A stretch of 64,000 bases of DNA. Origin: Qipengyuania intermedia. Its GTDB lineage: Bacteria > Pseudomonadota > Alphaproteobacteria > Sphingomonadales > Sphingomonadaceae. Positions within the stretch are counted from its first letter, which is position 1; each line of letters begins with the position of its first letter. A program made the position numbers and the translations under genes. Of the stretch, positions 59,578-64,000 are shown one piece after another. The stretch spans positions 669,501-733,500 of the forward strand of contig NZ_JAIGNS010000002.1 of the NCBI RefSeq assembly GCF_019711615.1, read 5' to 3'. Below the pieces are notes generated by a model. It made no database searches and was not told where the DNA came from. It saw only the letters and a program-made list of their open reading frames with translations.

Positions 59578-61980
59578 ATGAATATGACTGAGAGTTTCCC
59601 CCTTCTTCCCCTGCGCGACATTGTCGTTTTCCCCGGCATGGTCGTTCCGCTGTTCGTGGGCCGCGACAAGTCGGTCGCGGCGCTCGAAGTGGCGATGGAA
59701 GGATCGAAGGACATCTTCCTCCTCTCGCAGCTGGATCCCGGCTGCGATGACCCCGAAGGCAGCGACCTTTACGACCTCGGTGTCGTGGCGCAGGTCCTCC
59801 AGCTGCTGAAGCTTCCCGATGGCACCGTGCGCGTGCTGGTCGAAGGCCAGGAACGCGCAAAGCTCGAGGCGCTTCGCCCCGAAGGCGAGCATGTCGTGGC
59901 CGATGTCTCGATCATCGAGGAGCCGACCGCTGCAGGCAGCGAAGTCACGGCCATGATGCGCCAGGTCGTCGACCAGTTCGGCGAATACGCCAAACTCAAC
60001 AAGAAGGTCGGGGAAGACGCCGCCGAACAGCTGCGCGAAATCGACGATGCAGGCGAACTCGCCGACACGATTGCCGCCGCCATCAATGCAAAGGTGTCGG
60101 ACAAGCAATCGCTGCTGATCGAGCCCGATCCGCTCAAGCGGCTGGAAATGGTAATGTCCTTCATGGAAGGCGAGCTGTCGGTGCTGCAGGTGGAACGCCG
60201 CATCCGCGGGCGCGTGAAGCGCCAGATGGAGAAGACCCAGCGCGAATATTACCTCAACGAACAGCTCAAGGCGATCCAGAACGAGCTGGGCGGTGACGAC
60301 GAAGACGGCGGCAACGAGATTGCCGAGCTGACCGAGAAGATCGGCAAGACCAAGCTGTCGAAGGAAGCCAAGGCGAAGGCCGAGGCCGAGCTAAAGAAGC
60401 TCAAGGCCATGCAGCCGATGAGCGCCGAGGCGACCGTCATTCGCAATTACCTCGACGTGCTGCTCGGCTTGCCGTGGGGCAAGAAGAGCAAGGTCAAGAA
60501 AGACATCGGCAAGGCGCAGGAGATCCTGGATGCGGATCACTATGGCCTCGAGAAGGTCAAGGACCGGATCATCGAATATCTTGCCGTGCAGGCGCGCACC
60601 AACAAGCTGAAAGGCCCGATCCTGTGCCTCGTCGGCCCTCCCGGCGTCGGCAAGACCAGCCTCGGCAAGTCGATCGCGAAAGCGACCGGCCGCGAATTCG
60701 TGCGCCAGTCACTTGGCGGCGTGCGCGACGAGGCGGAAATCCGCGGTCACCGCCGGACGTACATCGGCTCGCTTCCGGGGAAGATCGTCACCAACCTCAA
60801 GAAGGCCGGCAAGAGCAATCCGCTCTTCCTCCTCGATGAGATCGACAAGCTCGGCCAGGATTTCCGCGGCGATCCCGCCTCGGCCCTGCTCGAAGTGCTG
60901 GACCCGGAACAGAACAACAAGTTCCAGGACCATTACCTCGAACTCGATCTCGACCTGTCGGACATCATGTTCGTGACGACTGCGAACAGCCTCAACCTGC
61001 CGCAGCCGCTGCTCGATCGCATGGAGATCATCCGGCTGGAAGGATATACCGAGGACGAGAAGGTCGAAATCGCATCGCGTCACCTCCTGCCCAAGCAGGT
61101 GAAGGACCATGGCCTAAAACCCGAAGAGTTCGAGCTGACCGAAGAGGCGCTGCGCGATCTCATCCGCTACTATACCCGCGAGGCTGGCGTGCGTACGCTG
61201 GAGCGGGAGCTGGCACGGCTGGCACGCAAGAGCTTGCGCAAGATCCTCGAGGGCAAGGCGACCGCAGTCACCATTACGCCGGAAAACCTCAGCGAGTTCG
61301 CCGGTGTGCGCAAGTTCAAGCACGGTATGAGCGAAGACGAACCGCAGGTGGGTGCCGTCACCGGCCTTGCATGGACCGAAGTGGGCGGCGAACTGCTGAC
61401 CATCGAAAGCGTCACGACACCGGGCAAGGGTGAAATCAAGACCACCGGCAAGCTGGGCGAAGTGATGAACGAAAGCGTCGCCGCCGCCTTCAGCTTCGTG
61501 AAGGCGCGGGCACCTGCCTATGGCATCAAGCCCAGCATCTTCCAGCGCAAGAACATCCACATCCACCTTCCCGAAGGCGCCGTTCCGAAAGACGGCCCCA
61601 GTGCGGGTGTCGGCATGGTGACGTCGATCGTATCGACCCTGTCGGGCGTACCGGTGCGTGCAGACGTAGCGATGACCGGCGAAGTGACCTTGCGTGGCCG
61701 GGTGCTGGCGATTGGCGGCCTCAAGGAAAAGCTGCTTGCAGCCCTGCGCGGAGGCATCAAGAAGGTGCTGATCCCGGATGAAAACGTTAAGGATCTCGCG
61801 GAAATACCGGACAATGTGAAGGAGGGCCTGGAGATCGTGGCGGTCAGCCATGTCGACGAGGTTCTCGAACATGCTCTCACGGCGATCCCGGCACCGATCG
61901 AATGGACTGAGGCGGATGACCTCGCGAGCCAGCCGGTCAACCCGGGCGCCGGAGGTGCGGCGGCTCCTACGGCACATTAA
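59578..61980 (+). CDS. lon: Lon protease
   Basis: 800-residue ATP-dependent serine protease. N-terminal LAN domain FPLLPLRDIVVFPGMVVPLF, coiled-coil middle, AAA+ module with Walker A LVGPPGVGKTSLGKSIAKAT and LLDEIDKLGQDFRG, and the protease domain with catalytic Ser675 in PKDGPSAGVGMVTS and Lys718 in AIGGLKEKLLAALRG, 43 residues apart as in E. coli. It degrades misfolded and regulatory proteins. Start at 59578 (an ATG two codons later is equivalent); upstream codons in frame are not conserved. hup follows as a separate unit. Confidence 0.98.
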   Translation: MNMTESFPLLPLRDIVVFPGMVVPLFVGRDKSVAALEVAMEGSKDIFLLSQLDPGCDDPEGSDLYDLGVVAQVLQLLKLPDGTVRVLVEGQERAKLEALRPEGEHVVADVSIIEEPTAAGSEVTAMMRQVVDQFGEYAKLNKKVGEDAAEQLREIDDAGELADTIAAAINAKVSDKQSLLIEPDPLKRLEMVMSFMEGELSVLQVERRIRGRVKRQMEKTQREYYLNEQLKAIQNELGGDDEDGGNEIAELTEKIGKTKLSKEAKAKAEAELKKLKAMQPMSAEATVIRNYLDVLLGLPWGKKSKVKKDIGKAQEILDADHYGLEKVKDRIIEYLAVQARTNKLKGPILCLVGPPGVGKTSLGKSIAKATGREFVRQSLGGVRDEAEIRGHRRTYIGSLPGKIVTNLKKAGKSNPLFLLDEIDKLGQDFRGDPASALLEVLDPEQNNKFQDHYLELDLDLSDIMFVTTANSLNLPQPLLDRMEIIRLEGYTEDEKVEIASRHLLPKQVKDHGLKPEEFELTEEALRDLIRYYTREAGVRTLERELARLARKSLRKILEGKATAVTITPENLSEFAGVRKFKHGMSEDEPQVGAVTGLAWTEVGGELLTIESVTTPGKGEIKTTGKLGEVMNESVAAAFSFVKARAPAYGIKPSIFQRKNIHIHLPEGAVPKDGPSAGVGMVTSIVSTLSGVPVRADVAMTGEVTLRGRVLAIGGLKEKLLAALRGGIKKVLIPDENVKDLAEIPDNVKEGLEIVAVSHVDEVLEHALTAIPAPIEWTEADDLASQPVNPGAGGAAAPTAH

Positions 61981-62009
61981 CAAAAGACACGTTGCACTGC
62001 AGCGAATCG

Positions 62010-62042
62010 AAAAGGCGTCCGGGCCGCGGTCCGGGCGCTTTT
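62010..62042 (+). terminator. Intrinsic terminator of lon
   Basis: GCGTCCGG and CCGGGCGC form an 8-bp stem (one T-G pair) around GCCGCGGT, extended by A-rich and T-rich flanks (AAAAG before, TTTT after). It lies 29 bp past the lon stop. Confidence 0.8.
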
Positions 62043-62128
62043 CCCGTTGCGGGACACAATAGCCGAACGGTTCATCGCAGAAATCGAATTCGTGGCGCGA
62101 AGTTGGCGCTTTTTCGCGGATTTTGCCT

Positions 62129-62157
62129 TTGACAGCGCGCCCAAAAGCCTCTCAATT
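62129..62157 (+). promoter_or_regulatory. Probable sigma-70 promoter of hup
   Basis: TTGACA at 62129-62134, 17-bp spacer, TCAATT at 62152-62157, about 68 bp before the hup start. The -35 is perfect and the -10 weak. Confidence 0.5.
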
Positions 62158-62225
62158 CCCTCGCCTTCGGTGACGTGATTCACCGGCTTTATTTCAAAAC
62201 ACCAATTGAGGGGGTTTCCATCAAA

Positions 62226-62498
62226 ATGAACAAGAACGACCTGATCAGCGCGGTTGCCGATTCGAGTGGCCTTTCCAAGAGCGACGCCGCAGGCGCCGTC
62301 GAAGGCGTTTTCGACGCGATCACCAAATCGCTCTCGAACGGTGACGAAGTCCGCCTGGTCGGCTTCGGCACGTTCTCGGTTGCCAAGCGCAAGGCTTCGA
62401 CCGGTCGCAACCCCCGCACCGGCGAACCGATGACGATCAAGGCATCCAACCAGCCGAAGTTCAAGGCCGGCAAGGGTCTCAAGGACGCGGTCAACTAA
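62226..62498 (+). CDS. hup: DNA-binding protein HU
   Basis: 90-residue histone-like HU protein. Helical dimerisation part MNKNDLISAVADSSGLSKSD, the beta-arm with GFGTFSVAKRKASTGRNPRT including the Pro that intercalates DNA, and the end IKASNQPKFKAGKGLKDAVN. It bends and compacts DNA. GGGGG precedes the start at 62226; an upstream in-frame ATG at 62175 is not conserved. Gene order lon-hup is widely conserved, here with separate terminator and promoter. Confidence 0.97.
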   Translation: MNKNDLISAVADSSGLSKSDAAGAVEGVFDAITKSLSNGDEVRLVGFGTFSVAKRKASTGRNPRTGEPMTIKASNQPKFKAGKGLKDAVN

Positions 62499-62547
62499 GA
62501 CTGCTTCGTTGCTGCCCCGCCAATGTGCGGCTGGCAGTTATGAAAAT

Positions 62548-62587
62548 AAAACGCCGCAGCCCGCTCCATGCGTGGCTGCGGCGTTTT
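62548..62587. terminator. Intrinsic terminator after hup
   Basis: AAAACGCCGCAGCC (62548-62561) pairs perfectly with GGCTGCGGCGTTTT (62574-62587) around a 12-base loop, followed by TCTTT. It serves hup on the plus strand and, with the A-run, the convergent lipoprotein gene. Confidence 0.93.
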
Positions 62588-62611
62588 TCTTTGGGCTTTG
62601 GAGTTTGATCC

Positions 62612-63472
62612 TCAGTCGAACGCGATGAGCGCGGTCGGCGCCTGTTCGGTGCGCTGGTCGATTTCCCAGACCAGCGTCTGTCCACGGGGGTTATTGACGG
62701 GTCCTTCGTCGGTATTGTTGGCAAGGATGCGCCCGTCGGTGACAATCGTGAAAGTCCCGTTCGGCATGAGGATATTCGGCATCTCGCCATCCTCGCCTTC
62801 CCCCTTCGCCTTGCCCATCGATGCAAGTCCCATCATCCCGGCCATCATGCCCTGCATGGGGTTGCCGCCGCCCTGCGACGCAAAGCCCGGAGCATCGACG
62901 CGGACCTGATTGCCGTCGCGCAGCATCATCGTGACGAACATGTTCGCCATCGGCATTTTCTCGACCATCGGGAAAGCGAAAGCGTGGGTCATCTTCCCCG
63001 TGACGCTGAAGTCGACATCGAAAATTCCGTCGCCCTTGTATTCTACCGTTTCCCAGCCGCGCTGGCGCTCCAGCTGCTCGGCCAGCTTCTGGGCCGCTTC
63101 CGGATCCGACGGGTCGAACCCGCCGAGCATCTGCTTGGCCTGCTCGGCCTCTCGCTCGGCCTTGGCACGGCGTTCGCTTGCACCCTCCTGCCATTCGGCG
63201 CGTTGCTCATTCACTTCCGCAAGCGAGCACTCGCGCACTTCCCAGGTCTCCTCGTCGACGCATTCCGCTTCGAACTTCTCTTCGGACTTGGCGCCCATTT
63301 CCGCGAGCTTGCTCAGCGCCAGCATCTGGATTTCGCCATCGTAGCTGTAAGCGAACGTGCCGTCCTTCATGAGCTGCATTTCGCTGGTGAAAGTGCCAGG
63401 TGACAGCAGGCAGCCGGTCAAGGCGAGCGAGCTGGCCGCCGCCAGAGTGGCTGCGCGAATCGGTGTAGTCAT
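62612..63472 (-). CDS. Hypothetical lipoprotein with Met-rich segment
   Basis: 286 residues. Signal peptide and lipobox IRAATLAAASSLALTGCLLS, then a strand-rich start (SEMQLMKDGTFAYSYDGEIQ), a charged coiled-coil region at about 90-140 (EWQEGASERRAKAEREAEQA), and a beta-rich domain. Two cysteines sit in ECVDEETWEVRECSLAE. A methionine cluster near 190-215 (MPMANMFVTMML; NPMQGMMAGMMGLASMG) is striking and could bind copper or a hydrophobic partner. No named family recognised. Outer-membrane lipoprotein is the likely location. Confidence 0.75.
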   Translation of the reverse strand: MTTPIRAATLAAASSLALTGCLLSPGTFTSEMQLMKDGTFAYSYDGEIQMLALSKLAEMGAKSEEKFEAECVDEETWEVRECSLAEVNEQRAEWQEGASERRAKAEREAEQAKQMLGGFDPSDPEAAQKLAEQLERQRGWETVEYKGDGIFDVDFSVTGKMTHAFAFPMVEKMPMANMFVTMMLRDGNQVRVDAPGFASQGGGNPMQGMMAGMMGLASMGKAKGEGEDGEMPNILMPNGTFTIVTDGRILANNTDEGPVNNPRGQTLVWEIDQRTEQAPTALIAFD

Positions 63473-63502
63473 GAATTCCCCCCGGTCGAGTTTGTCGGTC
63501 CG

Positions 63503-64000
63503 TCAGTTGCGCGTAGCTACGGCATACAATGCCACGGCAGCTGCATTGGAAACGTTAAGGCTCTCGATTTCGGACGAGATCGGCAGTCTCGCGAGCGCAT
63601 CGCAATGGCCTTCGATATTCTGCCGCATGCCCTCTCCCTCGGCGCCAAGGACGATGGCGACAGGCCCGGCAGGCAAAGCCTCTGCCAAGGTGGCCTCGGC
63701 ATGGCCGGTGAGGCCGATGCGCCAATATCCTGCCTCGGCAATTTCATCGAGCGCACGGGCAAGATTGACGACCCGGATCCACGGCAGCGTTTCAAGTGCC
63801 CCCGATGCCGTCTTGCCGATGACGCCACCTTCGGGCGGGGCATGACGATCCTGCGTCACGATCGCCGCCGCGCCGAATGCCTTGGCCGAGCGCATGATCG
63901 CTCCGACATTGTGCGGATCGGTCACCTGGTCCAGCAGGACGATCGGCCGCGCAGGATCGCCGTCCAGCACCTCGTCCAGAAACTTGTCCTCCAGTGCCGC
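63503..64000 (-). CDS. rlmB: 23S rRNA methyltransferase RlmB, 3' part
   Basis: 166 codons are visible before the window edge; the N-terminal substrate-binding domain is cut off. The SPOUT catalytic domain is present: LLDQVTDPHNVGAIMRSAKA (motif 1), AIVLGAEGEGMRQNIEGHCD (motif 2) and LPISSEIESLNVSNAAAVAL (motif 3), forming the deep trefoil knot that binds S-adenosylmethionine. The family 2'-O-methylates 23S rRNA at G2251 (E. coli numbering). TrmH-family relatives cannot be fully excluded without the missing N-terminus. Confidence 0.9.
   Translation of the reverse strand, partial: AALEDKFLDEVLDGDPARPIVLLDQVTDPHNVGAIMRSAKAFGAAAIVTQDRHAPPEGGVIGKTASGALETLPWIRVVNLARALDEIAEAGYWRIGLTGHAEATLAEALPAGPVAIVLGAEGEGMRQNIEGHCDALARLPISSEIESLNVSNAAAVALYAVATRN

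Overview
The window is GC-rich, densely packed chromosomal DNA from an alphaproteobacterium. It is most likely a member of the Sphingomonadales close to Erythrobacter or Qipengyuania. This placement is inferred from gene content (class I lysyl-tRNA synthetase, a DUF6456 protein, an RcnB-type protein, a short-form SRP RNA, a GTA-type holin, the megL/Lrp pair) and from the style of the housekeeping proteins. No 16S gene is present to settle it. About 68 protein genes, three tRNAs and the SRP RNA are supported.

Layout. 1-13.2 kb: photolyase-related protein (cut by the window edge), YedK, PriA, a DUF4197 lipoprotein, an ArsR regulator, a secreted amidohydrolase, a divergent VOC/SoxR pair with a clear SoxR box, SixA and a DinG-like helicase, then methionine gamma-lyase divergent from an Lrp regulator. 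13.2-32 kb: a small lower-GC patch of unknown genes, class I LysRS, prolyl 4-hydroxylase, cytochrome b561, an RcnB-like Arg-rich protein with internal repeats, SlyD-like FKBP, two diguanylate cyclases, EttA, a glycosyltransferase, an M28 peptidase, a MATE pump, tRNA-Pro(TGG) and tRNA-Ile2(CAT), a polysaccharide deacetylase-like protein and an unusual histidine kinase. 32-42 kb: Lrp, GFA, a PhyH-type dioxygenase, aroQ-accB-accC, a GTA-type holin, tRNA-Pro(GGG), yajC-secD-secF, and a glycosyltransferase translationally coupled to an XRE regulator.

42.1-44.45 kb holds the most notable structure: a complete IS1595-type insertion of 2,307 bp. It has 29-bp imperfect terminal inverted repeats (26 of 29 matching) and a perfect 8-bp target duplication (ATAATATG). 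Besides the transposase it carries three passenger ORFs, two of them under 60 codons and one with an R-N-R-Y-I-H motif reminiscent of HEPN proteins, plus about 445 bp without a convincing gene. It sits in the divergent promoter region between the XRE regulator and the DUF6456 gene.

44.5-64 kb is mostly housekeeping: a uracil-DNA glycosylase-like protein coupled to Uup, an amidohydrolase, SIMPL protein, a PepSY/response-regulator/sensor-kinase set, chorismate mutase divergent from polyprenyl diphosphate synthase, HrpB, a complex I accessory subunit, SRP RNA, dnaX-ybaB, lon, hup, a Met-rich lipoprotein and the 3' part of rlmB. Tight coupling (4-bp stop/start overlaps) occurs at dinG/sixA, XRE/glycosyltransferase, uup/udg and dnaX/ybaB. 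Non-coding signals of note are the SoxR box, nested inverted repeats between megL and its Lrp gene, a 37-bp sequence shared by the leaders of lysK and aroQ (33 of 37 identical), and several strong terminators.
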